Positions 43,600 to 53,252 of a stretch of DNA of 64,000 nucleotides are shown one piece after another. The notes under the pieces were generated by a model. That model saw only the letters and a list, made by a program, of their open reading frames with translations. It ran no database searches and was not told the DNA's origin. The stretch is from BOG-908 sp963795825 (GTDB lineage: Bacteria; Pseudomonadota; Alphaproteobacteria; Acetobacterales; Acetobacteraceae), in NCBI GenBank assembly GCA_963795825.1, contig CAWCIW010000001.1:1364001-1428000 (forward strand), written 5' to 3'. The translations under genes and the position numbers were made by a program. The stretch's first letter is position 1. Every line of letters begins with the position of its first letter.

Positions 43600-46228
43600 A
43601 TGGACGGACCACGCGAGCGCTTGATCGCCCCGTCGGAGCCCAGCGCCAGGCCGCCGCGCGCGCCGCGCCGGCAGAGCAGGGTGCTGGCATTCGTGCGCGG
43701 CCTGTTCGGTCTGGTGTTCGCCGTGGGCCTGGTCGGCGCGGGCGCGGCCGGACTCATCGGCTGGAGCATTTACGCGCGCTATTCCGCGGACCTGCCGACG
43801 CTGGACGGCCTGCGCACCTACCAGCCGCCGGTGATGAGCCGCGTCTATGCCGGCGACGACCGGCTGATGGCCGAGCTGGCCACCGAGCGCCGCATCTTCG
43901 TGCCGTTCGCCGCAATTCCCGAGCGGCTCAAGCAGGCGTTCATCTCGGCGGAGGACCAGAACTTCTACGTACACAAGGGCGTCGATCCGTTCGCGATCGC
44001 GCGCGCCGCGTTCACCGACCTGCAGCATCTCGGCAATGGCCGCCGGCCGGTGGGAGCGTCGACCATCACGCAGCAGGTGGCGCGCAACATGGTGCTGGGC
44101 TCGGACGAGCTGAGCAAGGAGCGCAAGTTCAAGGAGATCCTGCTCGCTTTGCGCATCGAGCGCGTGCTGACCAAGCAGCGCATACTCGAGCTGTACCTGA
44201 ACCAGATCTATCTCGGCCAGGGTTCCTATGGGGTGGTGGCCGCCGCACAGACCTATTTCAACAAGCCGCTCGACCAGCTCACCATAGGCGAGGCCGCGAT
44301 GCTGGCGGCGCTGCCGAAATCGCCCAGCAACTACAACCCGTTCCGCTTTCCCGAGGCCGCCAAGTCCCGGCGCGACTGGGTGCTGGACCGCATGGTGGAG
44401 ACCCATTCCATCACCGCGGACGTGGCGCGCGCCGGCCAGGCCGAGCCGCTGACGCCCAACAAATACCGCGCGCCGGCCACCGTGCCCGGCGGCGAGTGGT
44501 TCACCGAGGAGGTGCGCCGCCAGTTGATCCTGCGTTTCGGCCAGGACCAGGCGACCGAAGGCGGGCTGATCGTACACACCAGCCTCGATGGCGACCTGCA
44601 GGCGAAAGCCGATACCGCGTTGCGCGCCGGGCTGATGCATTACGACCGCGCGCATGGCGGCTGGCGCGGCCCGGTAGCGCGTATCGGCAGCATGGCGGCG
44701 CTGAGCGGCGACTGGGCGGAGGCGCTCGGCCGCATACCCAAGCCGGCGGGGCTGCTGCCAACCTGGCGCCTTGGCGTGGTGCTCGACGAGACGTCGTCCG
44801 GCGCGCGTATCGGCTATCTGCGTCCGAACGAGGCCGGCGACGGCATGGAATCGCGCACCGGCGAAGTGGTGCTGTCCGATCTCGGCTGGGCGCGGCCGGT
44901 GCTGTCCGGCGGCGGGCTCGGCGGCGCGCCGCATCGCATCGGCGACGTGCTATCGGCGGGCGACATCGTGATGGTGGAGCCGGCGGAGGGCACCACCGAG
45001 ATGCGCCTGCCCGGCGTGCGCGGTCGCCGCGGACGCGCCACGCCGGCCAACGTGATGACGCTGGACAAGCTCACATTGCGGCAGGTCCCGCGCGTGTCCG
45101 GCGCGCTGGTGAGCCTCGATCCGCGCACGGGCCGCGTGCTGGCGATGTCCGGCGGGTGGGACGCCAACGCCAGCAAGTTCAACCGGGCGACCCAGGCGCA
45201 GCGCCAGCCGGGCAGCTCGTTCAAGCCGTTCGTGTATCTCGCCGCGATGGAGCAGGGCATCTCGCCAAGCGCCCGCTTCGAGGACTCACCGTTTTCGCTG
45301 GGCGACTGGCACCCTGAGAACTACGAGCTGACTTATGGCGGCCCCACCCCCCTGCGCGTGGCGCTCGAGCAGTCGCTGAATCTCGTGACGGTGCGCGTGG
45401 CCGCCCATATCGGCATGGACGCGGTGGCCAAGCTGGCGATCTCCGAGCATCTGTATGACTCGATGCCGCATGTGCTGCCCGCGGCCTTGGGCGCGGTGGA
45501 GACCACCGTGATGCGCGAGGCGGGCGCCTATGCCTCGATCGAGCAGGGCGGGCGGGAGATCGTGCCGAGCCTGGTGGATTCCGTGCAGGACCGCGACGGC
45601 CACGTGATCTGGCGGCCGACCGGCCTGGTGATGGGCGCCGGCGACCCCGCGCAGCCGCCGGCCCTGAACGATCCGCGGCCGCAGCTCGCCGATCCGCAAA
45701 GCGCGTTCCAGGTGCTCAAGATGATGGAGGGCGTGGTGCTCTACGGCACCGGCAAGCCCGTTGGCGCCGGCATCGACCGCCCGATCGCCGGCAAAACCGG
45801 CACCACGCAGAACTTCAACGACGGCTGGTTCGCCGGCTTCACCCCGGACCTCGTGACCGTCGTGTGGATGGGCTACGACAACCCGCAATCGCTCGGCGAC
45901 AAGCAGGACGGCGCCCACGTGGCCGGCCCGATCTGGCATCAGTATATGGTGGCCGCCCTGGGCGACACGCCGGCGCTGGATTTCCGCGTGCCGGACGGCG
46001 TCGACTCTCGCGCGCTGGGGTTGCGGGCGGCACGAGTGCATCGACGCGTTCAAGCCGGACCAGGTGCCCGGCGCGGGCGGGATCGGCGGCGGCAGCGGCG
46101 AGCGGGAGACGGCGAGCACGGCTCCTGCGGATAGCCCGGTGGAGATGGTGAACCCTGATCCTGATGCGCCGCCTCCCGCACCTCGGCCGGCTGCGTCTTC
46201 GGATACTTCGGTGGGGGGGTTATACTAG
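43600..46228 (+). CDS. mrcA: Penicillin-binding protein 1A (apparent frameshift near C-terminus)
   Basis: A bifunctional class A PBP. After a short cytoplasmic part and one membrane helix (about 30-55), the GT51 transglycosylase has ISAEDQNFYVHKG, STITQQVARN, KFKEILLALRIE and YLNQIYLGQGSYG. An OB-like insert precedes the transpeptidase, whose motifs are SSFK in QPGSSFKPFVYL, SLN and AGKTGTTQNFNDGWFAG. Near 46020, removal of one base from GCGCTGGGG restores a CGRHECIDAFKPDQ-type ending and a Pro-rich tail finishing VGGLY, typical of alphaproteobacterial PBP1A. The ATG at 43600 is preferred; a TTG five codons upstream is possible. The stop lies one base before a repeat. Confidence 0.92.
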
Positions 46229-46388
46229 GCAAGGCAAGTAGTCCTTTTTCGAGAAAAAGGACCAAAAAGCTTTTGCTCCTTGTCCCTGCTGACGCACTTC
46301 GGATTTATTCGGATAAAATGGCGCGCTGACGCAGCGTCATAGTAAAAGTTTTTTGGTCCTTTTTTTCAAAAAAGGACTGCTTTCTTTC
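46229..46388. repeat. Composite two-armed intergenic repeat, locus 13
   Basis: Left arm A type with CG loop, right arm A type with GA-class loop. The spacer has CTGACGCA and TGACGCAGCG repeats. It starts directly at the PBP1A stop and ends about 16 bases before the prfB start. Confidence 0.85.
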
Positions 46389-46403
46389 TTACAGGTGCAC
46401 AAC

Positions 46404-47535
46404 ATGGCCGCCGAAGCAGACGCCCTACACGAACAGATCACCCAGTCCGTCGCCCTGCTCCGGAGGCATCTTTGACTGGGATGTCGCCACCGCGCGCCTC
46501 GAAGAGCTGAACCACCAGGTAGAAGACCCGGCCCTCTGGAACGACGCCGAGGGCGCCCAGAAGATCATGCGCGAACGCAACCGCCTGGCCAGCGGCATCG
46601 AGGGCCTGCGACGCCTGGAGGCCGAAATGGCCGACGCCACGGGGCTGATCGAGATGGCCGAAGCCGAGGGCGAGCCCGCCATGGTAGCCGAGGGCATAGC
46701 CGCCTTGCGCGCGATTGCCGAGGAGGCCAGGCGCCAGGAGATACTCGGCCTGCTGTCCGGCGAGGCGGACGGCAACGACTGTTTCATTGAGCTGAACGCC
46801 GGGCAGGGCGGCACCGAGGCGCAGGACTGGACCGAGATGCTGATGCGCATGTATTCGCGCTGGTCCGAGCAGCACGGCTACAAGGTGGAAATGCTGGAGG
46901 CCAGCGACGGCGAGGGCGCCGGCCTAAAATCCGTCACCCTCCAGGTGAGCGGGCCGAACGCCTATGGCTGGCTCAAGACGGAGGCCGGCGTGCATCGCCT
47001 TGTGCGTATCAGCCCGTTCGATGCGGCGGCGCGCCGGCAGACCAGCTTCGCCAGCGTGTGGGTATATCCGCTCGTGGACGACAGCATCGAAATCGAGATA
47101 CGCGACGCCGACCTGAAGGTGGACACGTTCCGCGCCTCCGGCGCCGGCGGCCAGCACGTGAACAAGACGGAGAGCGCCATACGCATCACGCACATGCCGA
47201 CCGGCATCATCGTGGCGTGCCAGACCGACCGCAGCCAGCATCGCAACCGGGCGACCGCGATGGGCATGCTCAAGGCACGGCTCTACGAGGCCGAATTGCA
47301 GAAGCGCGAGGCGGCCTCCGCCCTGACCGAAGCCGGCAAGACCGAGAACAGCTGGGGCCACCAGATACGAAACTACGTCCTGGCCCCCTACCAATTGGTG
47401 AAGGACCTGCGGACAGGCCTGGAGAAGGGCAATCCCGGCGCCGTGCTGGATGGCGATCTGGACGATTTCATGGCCGCCGCCCTGGCAGCCCGGGTGGGGG
47501 CTACACGCAGCGAGGCCTCCGCTCAGGCGAGCTGA
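46404..47535 (+). CDS. prfB: Peptide chain release factor 2 (programmed +1 frameshift)
   Basis: RF2 terminates translation at UGA and UAA. The first 23 codons end at an in-frame TGA (46473-46475) in the context CTTTGAC, with GGAGG seven bases upstream acting as an internal Shine-Dalgarno; a +1 shift joins the rest. The second part carries the anticodon-like tripeptide region ISPFDAAARRQTSF and the catalytic ASGAGGQHVNKTESAIRITH. The combined length is about 376 residues, normal for RF2. This frame change is the conserved autoregulatory device, unlike the other breaks in this window. Confidence 0.96.
46463..46476 (+). promoter_or_regulatory. Programmed ribosomal frameshift site of prfB
   Basis: GGAGG (Shine-Dalgarno-like, pausing) followed by CATCTTTGAC, where tRNA-Leu on CTT slips forward to TTG so that the UGA is bypassed. 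When RF2 is scarce the shift is favoured, which raises RF2 synthesis. Confidence 0.92.
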
Positions 47536-47755
47536 AGGCGCGGCATACGATCGTCCCCGTGCTTAGGCGATGTTTCCAACACGACATGACAGGTGACACG
47601 CGTGCGGCGTATCGGGCGGCCACAACTTGCCTTGTGCCTGGTCCGTAATCCTGGCGTGAGGTCGGCCGCGCCACCCTGAAATTAAAGCTCACCGAACCGT
47701 GAACAGAACTTGCGGTTGTGAAATGGCTGTGCAACTGTACTCATGCTGAAACAAA

Positions 47756-49225
47756 ATGTTTCAAGTTCAGCGGGCGGAGTTTGCTGTGAGCCATTGGTCG
47801 GACGTGGAGTTTGCCGTTGCGCCCTCGAGATATCGAAAGGCGCAGGATTTCATGCCCTTCCTGGCGGACCTGCTCACCTGCTGGGACTTCCTGGCCTGCG
47901 CCATCGCAGGTGAGGCTGCTCTCGCGTTCTACGCGCATTACGTGCTGCCGGCGCCGCTGGACTACTCCAGTTCGGGCCCGTTCTGGCGCGATATCCTGTT
48001 TGGCAGCCTGATCGCCGCGCTGATGCTGCGATCGTCGGTAGATAACCTCAACCCGAGGCTGAACAGTGTTGTCCGTCTCGTTCTGATAGCAGAACGTAAA
48101 TGCCTGATGGCGTTTGCGGTCCTCATTCTCGTGGGGCTGGCGACGCGGGCCACCAACGACCTGGCACGGCTCTGGCTCGTGTCGTGGCTGGCGATGTTCG
48201 CCGTCATTGTGGGCGCCACCCGCCTTGCCGCCGGCCACTATCTGCGTCGACTCGACAGGACCGGTTCGTTGCGCGAGGCGGTAGCCGTGGTCGGCACCGC
48301 GACAGCGCGCTCCCGCATGGCAGCGCGCATCGCAGACGAAGTGGATGTCGTCGGGCTGTATGGCACGGACCCGGGTCCGGCGGATCTCGATCATACGGAC
48401 GAGTTGGACCAGCTGCTCGATCTCGGCCGGGACGGCGGCGTGGATTCGGTGATCCTCACCTTGGAGAAGGACCGCTTCGGCGACGCCGCCCGCATCATCG
48501 AGCGGCTGAAGGCGCTGCCGCTGCAGGTGGCGGTCTGGCAGGACGACGGCTGGGCCGGCGAGGCTGCACCGCGCGTGCGCATGCTGGGCGGCTTGCCGAT
48601 GTCCGTCGTGGCGGACCGGCCGATCAAGCACTGGGACCTGCTGGCGAAAACGGTGATGGACAAAGCCGGCGCGCTGCTTCTGCTGGTGCTGCTGGCACCC
48701 TTGCTGCTCGCCATCTCGCTGGCGATCGCGGCGACCAGCCCGGGCCCGGTGATCTTCCGCCAGGTGCGCCGTGGTTGGTGCGGCCGGGATTTCGTGATCT
48801 TCAAATTCCGCACCATGCGCACCGATCGCGGCCTGCCCGGCCGGCAGACGACGCGCGACGATCCGCGCTGCACCCGGCTCGGCGCCCAGTTGCGCAAATA
48901 CAGCCTCGACGAGCTGCCGCAGCTCTGGAACGTGCTGCGCGGCGACATGTCGCTCGTGGGCCCCCGGCCGCACGCCGAAGCGCTGCACGACATGGACGCG
49001 GCGGGCCGCGAGGTGGTGGCGGAATACGCCCAGCGCCACCGCGTCAAACCCGGCCTGACCGGATGGGCGCAGGTGAACGGCGCGCGCGGCGCCACCGACA
49101 CCTCCGCCCAGCTTCGCCGCCGCGTCGATTTCGACCTATTCTATATAGAGAACTGGTCGCTCGGGCTCGACTTGCGGATCCTGCTGCGCACACCGCTCAG
49201 GATGGCCGGGGAGAATGCGTTTTGA
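47756..49225 (+). CDS. Polyprenyl-phosphate sugar-1-phosphate transferase (exopolysaccharide initiation)
   Basis: A 489-residue membrane enzyme that starts repeat-unit assembly by placing a sugar-1-phosphate on undecaprenyl phosphate. About four or five membrane helices occupy the first 170 residues. A Rossmann-like domain follows (VAVVGTATARSRMAARIADEVDVVGLYG). The catalytic domain begins with another helix near residue 305 and has VIFRQVRRGWCGRDFVIFKFRTM, LRKYSLDELPQLWNVLRGDMSLVGPRP and the final FDLFYIENWSLGLDLRILLRT. The start ATG at 47756 gives a short N-terminal extension. It heads a four-gene operon, the next start overlapping its stop. Confidence 0.92.
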   Translation: MFQVQRAEFAVSHWSDVEFAVAPSRYRKAQDFMPFLADLLTCWDFLACAIAGEAALAFYAHYVLPAPLDYSSSGPFWRDILFGSLIAALMLRSSVDNLNPRLNSVVRLVLIAERKCLMAFAVLILVGLATRATNDLARLWLVSWLAMFAVIVGATRLAAGHYLRRLDRTGSLREAVAVVGTATARSRMAARIADEVDVVGLYGTDPGPADLDHTDELDQLLDLGRDGGVDSVILTLEKDRFGDAARIIERLKALPLQVAVWQDDGWAGEAAPRVRMLGGLPMSVVADRPIKHWDLLAKTVMDKAGALLLLVLLAPLLLAISLAIAATSPGPVIFRQVRRGWCGRDFVIFKFRTMRTDRGLPGRQTTRDDPRCTRLGAQLRKYSLDELPQLWNVLRGDMSLVGPRPHAEALHDMDAAGREVVAEYAQRHRVKPGLTGWAQVNGARGATDTSAQLRRRVDFDLFYIENWSLGLDLRILLRTPLRMAGENAF

Positions 49226-49890
49226 GCGTCTTCGAGCGGCTCCGGCCCGCCTACACCAACGCCGCGACCTCCGTCAGCGATGCCACCGCTCTCGAGCCGA
49301 CCTCGCCCGCCGCCCTGCTGATGCTGGGCGAGGTGCTGGCCCGCCTGGCGGGAACGCCGCGTCCCGTCGTCCACATCGTGGCGGCCTCCGCCTGCGTGAA
49401 CGCCAGCCAGGTGGCACGCGACTTCGCCGCCGCCGCGGCCACCCGGTTCGGCCGGACGCTGCTTGTCTCCTCGAGCCCCTGCGGCGCGCGCGCGGAGACC
49501 GGATTGCGCGGATTGTCGTGGCTGATGAACGGCATGCTCGGCGGCGAGCCGGACGGTATCACGCCAGACATCTCGGTGCCCGGCCTCTATTACACCAGCC
49601 TGGCGGTGCATAATCCCGGGCCGCTCGCGGTCCCACTGGAAAGCTGGCTGAACGGTCCGCAGGATTTCCGCATGATCGTGATCGAGTTGCCGGCCGTGGC
49701 GGTGGACCCGCGCACGCTGGCGGTCTCGGTACGCTGCCATGGCAGCGTACTGGCGGTAGGTGCCGGCACGACGAGGCTTGCGGAACTGCGCAATTCGGCC
49801 CGCCAGCTGGCGAGCGCCGGAGTGGCCCTGTTGGGCACCGTCCTGCAGGACGCGCCGCGTATCGGCCGCATGGCGCGCAGGGCCGCCTGA
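49222..49890 (+). CDS. Exopolysaccharide-cluster protein resembling CpsD/BY-kinase ATPase but without a P-loop
   Basis: A 222-residue protein whose order of strands resembles the cytoplasmic domain of BY-kinases/ParA-like CpsD: VVHIVAASACVNASQVARDFAAAAATRF where GxGKST would be expected, then GRTLLVSS, FRMIVIELPAVAVDPRT and VLAVGAGTTRLAELRNSARQL. The Walker A GKS/T is missing, so ATP binding is doubtful. No C-terminal Tyr cluster is present. The TTG start overlaps the upstream stop (TTGA) and has GGGGAGA upstream. It may act in chain-length control as an inactive partner. The next gene starts inside its stop (TGATG). Confidence 0.6.
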   Translation: MSVFERLRPAYTNAATSVSDATALEPTSPAALLMLGEVLARLAGTPRPVVHIVAASACVNASQVARDFAAAAATRFGRTLLVSSSPCGARAETGLRGLSWLMNGMLGGEPDGITPDISVPGLYYTSLAVHNPGPLAVPLESWLNGPQDFRMIVIELPAVAVDPRTLAVSVRCHGSVLAVGAGTTRLAELRNSARQLASAGVALLGTVLQDAPRIGRMARRAA

Positions 49891-51210
49891 TGCGCTACGG
49901 CGAGACGAGCCGACCAAGGCCGTCGGGCGTGCTGTGCCGCCCAATGCGCGGCGCGCTGCCGGCTCGCCGGCAGCCTCGTGGTGGCGGCGATCTGCGCCGA
50001 ACTGTGCATCAGCGCCAACCTGCTGACCTGGGCCGGCGTGCCCTACGTGACCGATGGCGGCGCGCTGCCGCTGAAATTCCATCCCGGCACAGACCTGCTT
50101 GCCGCCGCCACAGTGCTGGCCCTGGCGGCGGACCCGCCCGGCTGGGTCGCGCGCATGGACCGCGCGCTGCTGGTGTTCTTCGCCTGCCTCGGCGCCTGCA
50201 TGCTGTCGGCCGCGCTGCTGACCGGCCCGGGCAACCTGATCGTATTGCTGGACACGTTCCTGCCGGCCGGCCTGCTGGCCGCCGTGCTCAGCCGGATGGG
50301 GCCGCCTGGGATGCAGCGCCTTCGCCTGACGATGCAGATATTGCTCGCCGGCAATGCCGTCCTGGCACTGGCCGAACGCGCGGCGCAGACGACCCTGGTG
50401 CCGCTCTATCTCAACGACGCCGCCTACAACCCGATCACCGAGGATTTCCGCCCGACCGCCCTGTTCGACCATCCGCTCACCGGCGCGCTGATGATGATGA
50501 TGGCCCTTACTTTGGCGCCTGAGGCGAAACCCTGGCGCCTGGCCTACCAGGCGCTGATCTGGGCCGCTTTGGTGGCGTTCGGCGGCCGCATGGCGCTCGG
50601 CGTGGCCTTGCTTACGGCGGGCATCGGCGTGGCTGCGCAGGGCTGGCGGCTTCTGCTTTCGCGCGATCCGCGGGCCACCTGGGCGCTGCTGCTGGCCGGC
50701 GCCGGCGCTGTGGGCGTGGTGGCGCTGCTCGCCGGCGCCCTGGCCGCCGGGCTGGGCGACCGGCTGGTGGCCCACATGTACTGGGACGAGAGCGCCCAGG
50801 TACGCCTGGCGCAATGGCAGATACTCGGCCGGCTTAGTCCCTGGCAGGCGCTGTTCGGAACGCCGCGCGAGGACCTGCTGCGCCTGCTCAACGCGCTCCG
50901 GCTCGACACCGGGGTGCAGGTGATCGAGAATTTCTGGCTGCTGATGTTCGTGACACTCGGCGCGCTCGGCTTCCCGCTGTTCGTGGCGAGCTTGGTGGCA
51001 CTGCTCGCCTGGTGCTGGCGCAGGACCGGGCCGTCCGGGCGCGCGCTGCTGGTGGGGGCGCTGGTGGTGGCCTCGTCGAGCAATTCGCTCGGGCGGAAAT
51101 CCACCCTGCTGGTGTGTCTGGTGGCGACCACCGCGTGCATCCCGGCGGGTCCGCTGCGCCCGTCCGCGCCGCCTGCGTTCCGCGGCGACATGCGTCTGGC
51201 CGCTGCATGA
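49890..51210 (+). CDS. O-antigen ligase/polymerase-like membrane protein (likely frameshift near start)
   Basis: A polytopic protein of about 410 to 440 residues. Roughly ten hydrophobic segments are seen from VVAAICAELCISANLLTWAG onward. A large loop before the last helices holds the NPITEDFRPTALFDHPLTGA segment seen in Wzy/VpsF-like polysaccharide polymerases. The clean frame starts only at 49978 (GTG). An ATG at 49890 overlapping the previous stop would fit the operon, but it needs a one-base shift before 49978. A short HYWDE-like segment (AHMYWDESAQVRLAQW) precedes the last membrane block. Which sugar repeat it polymerises is unknown. Confidence 0.7.
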
Positions 51211-51274
51211 ACGCGCCCACGGCCGTGCACGCGCCCGCCCGAAGCGAGTCGCGTGGCGCCAGCAGGCCCGCACG

Positions 51275-53093
51275 GTGGCGTTCTACATGCACGACCTGTC
51301 CGGCGGCGGCGTGGAGCGCATGCGTCTGGCGCTGATCGCCGAACTGCGCGCGCGCGGCACCGACGTGACGCTGATCGTCGGCCGCCGTCACGGCGCGCTC
51401 GACGGTCTGGTGCCCGCCGATCTGCGGGTGATCTCGCTCGGTCGGCAGGGCATGCTGGGCGCCGTCCTGACGCTGGCGCGCGTGCTGCGCCAGCTACGGC
51501 CGGATATCCTGGTGGCCAGCCTGGACCATAACAACGTGACCGCCATGCTTGCCGGCGGGCTGGCGCGCACCGGCACCAGGGTGGTGATCTGCCAGCACAA
51601 CGCGCTGTCCGCCGAGCTCGCGATGGGCTGGAAATATCGCTGCGTGCCCTGGCTATACTGGCTCCTGCAACGCCGCGCGCAGGCCGTCGTGGCGGTCAGC
51701 CAGGGCGTGGCCGACGACATGGCGGCCGTATCCGGAATCGCCCGCCGGCGCATCACGCCGATCTACAACCCGGTGATCGATGCCGGCTTCGCCGCGCGCG
51801 CCGCCGGCAGTCCGCCGCATCCCTGGCTCGGCGATGGCGGCGCCCCGGTATTGCTGTTCGCCGGGCGGCTGACGGCGCAAAAGGATCCCGCGTTGTTGCT
51901 CGACGCGCTGGCCTTGCTGCCCGACATGCGACTCATCCTGCTGGGCGAGGGGCCGCTCCGCGCCTCGCTAGAGGCGCAAGCCGCCCGGCTCGGCCTGACC
52001 GACCGCGTGCTGTTCGCCGGGTTCGCCGCCAATCCGCTGCCGTGGATCGCGCATGCCGCCTGCCTGGTGCTTCCCTCGCGCTACGAAGGACTCGGCAACG
52101 TGCTGATCGAAGCCCTGGCCTGCGGCACCAGGGTGGTCGCCACCGACTGTCCGCACGGCCCGTCCGAAATCCTGCAAGCCGGCCGCTACGGATCGCTGGT
52201 CCCGGTGAGCGATGCGCCCGCCCTCGCGCGCGCGATAGGCGAAGTGCTCGCCGCCGTGCCGGACCGCGCAGCACTCCAAGCCAGAGCGGCCGCCTTTACC
52301 GCGGCCGCCTGCGCCGACGCCCACGCGGCCCTGTTCGCGCGCCTGCTCGCACCCGTACCGCGCCGGGCGTTCGGCCTGCCGCTCTCGTCGCTCGGCGCGG
52401 CCGAGGTGATCGGCCGCGTGATGGACGAACCGGCGGCCACGCTTCGCCTGGTCGTCACCCCGAACATCGACCATTTGCGCCTGCTGCGCCAACGCCCGTT
52501 CGCCGACGCCTATGCCGGCGCGGCGCTCGTCGTGCCGGACGGATTTCCCGTGCTGCTCTATGGCCGGCTGCGCGGCCTGCAGCTCGCCGGCCGCGTTACC
52601 GGCTGCGAGCTGTTCGCGCGCCTCGGCACCCATGCCGGGCTGGCCTGCAAGCGCGTTCTGATCGTGGCGGAGAGTGCCGCCACCGAAGCAGCCGTCCGGC
52701 GCTGGGGGTCGGCGCGCGGGCTGAGCCGCCTGCAGGTGATCACCGCGCCAGACCGGCTCGGCGCCGACGGCGCGGCACAGGCCGGCCTGGCGCAGGCGAT
52801 CGCGGCCGCGCGGCCGGACATCGTGGTGATGACGCTGGGCGCTCCGGTCAGCGAGGTGTTTTTGCACACGCTACCGGGACGTGTTGCCGCCGTGCTGGGC
52901 GCTGTGCGTGGGCCAGGCGGTGCGGGTGCATCTCGGGCTGACGCAGCGGGCGCCGGCACTGTGGCAGCGGGCTGGGCTGGAGTGGCTATGGCGCGTCCGG
53001 CAGGAGCCGAGGCGGTTGATCGGGCGGTATGCGAGGGATGTCGCGTGGTTTCCGGTGGCGGTGATGCGGGATGCGGTTCAAGTAAGAAAGTAG
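51275..53093 (+). CDS. Fused GT4 glycosyltransferase / WecG-TagA family transferase (apparent frameshift near C-terminus)
   Basis: Two enzymes in one chain. Residues about 1-365 are a GT-B, GT4-type glycosyltransferase with DLSGGGVERM, LLFAGRLTAQKDP and PSRYEGLGNVLIEALACG plus the catalytic E in that motif. From about 370 on is a WecG/TagA/CpsF domain: VVTPNIDHLRLLRQ, ALVVPDGFPVLLYG and PDIVVMTLGAPVSEVF. Near 52893, deleting one T from GGCGCTGTGCG restores the end LGLEWLWRVRQEPRRL. The last codons VRK and stop lie inside the tail of a repeat element (TAG of TAGTCC). The GTG at 51275 is used; an ATG overlapping the previous stop (51207) is in another frame. Confidence 0.8.
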
Positions 53094-53252
53094 TCCTTTT
53101 TTGAAAAAAAGGACCTTTTGCTCCCCGCCTGCACCCGGGCCCGCGCTCTATCTGCAAGCCGCAATGCCTACATGTAGAGCCGAGGCGCTCATGCAGCCGG
53201 GAGAGCAAAAGTTTTTTGGTCCTTTTTTTCAAAAAAGGACTGCTTGCCTTAC
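53086..53252. repeat. Composite two-armed intergenic repeat, locus 14
   Basis: Left arm A type with GA loop but missing the AAAAAAC segment before TTTTGC; right arm A type, complete. The left tail supplies the stop codon of the glycosyltransferase gene. The spacer has GCCTGCACCC at the left and ATGCAGCCGGG at the right. Ends directly at the pntB stop; convergent genes. Confidence 0.85.

Noticed and set aside
46404..46475. prfB frame break as another error or pseudogene
   Set aside because: The CTTTGAC site with an upstream GGAGG is the known programmed frameshift of RF2 genes.
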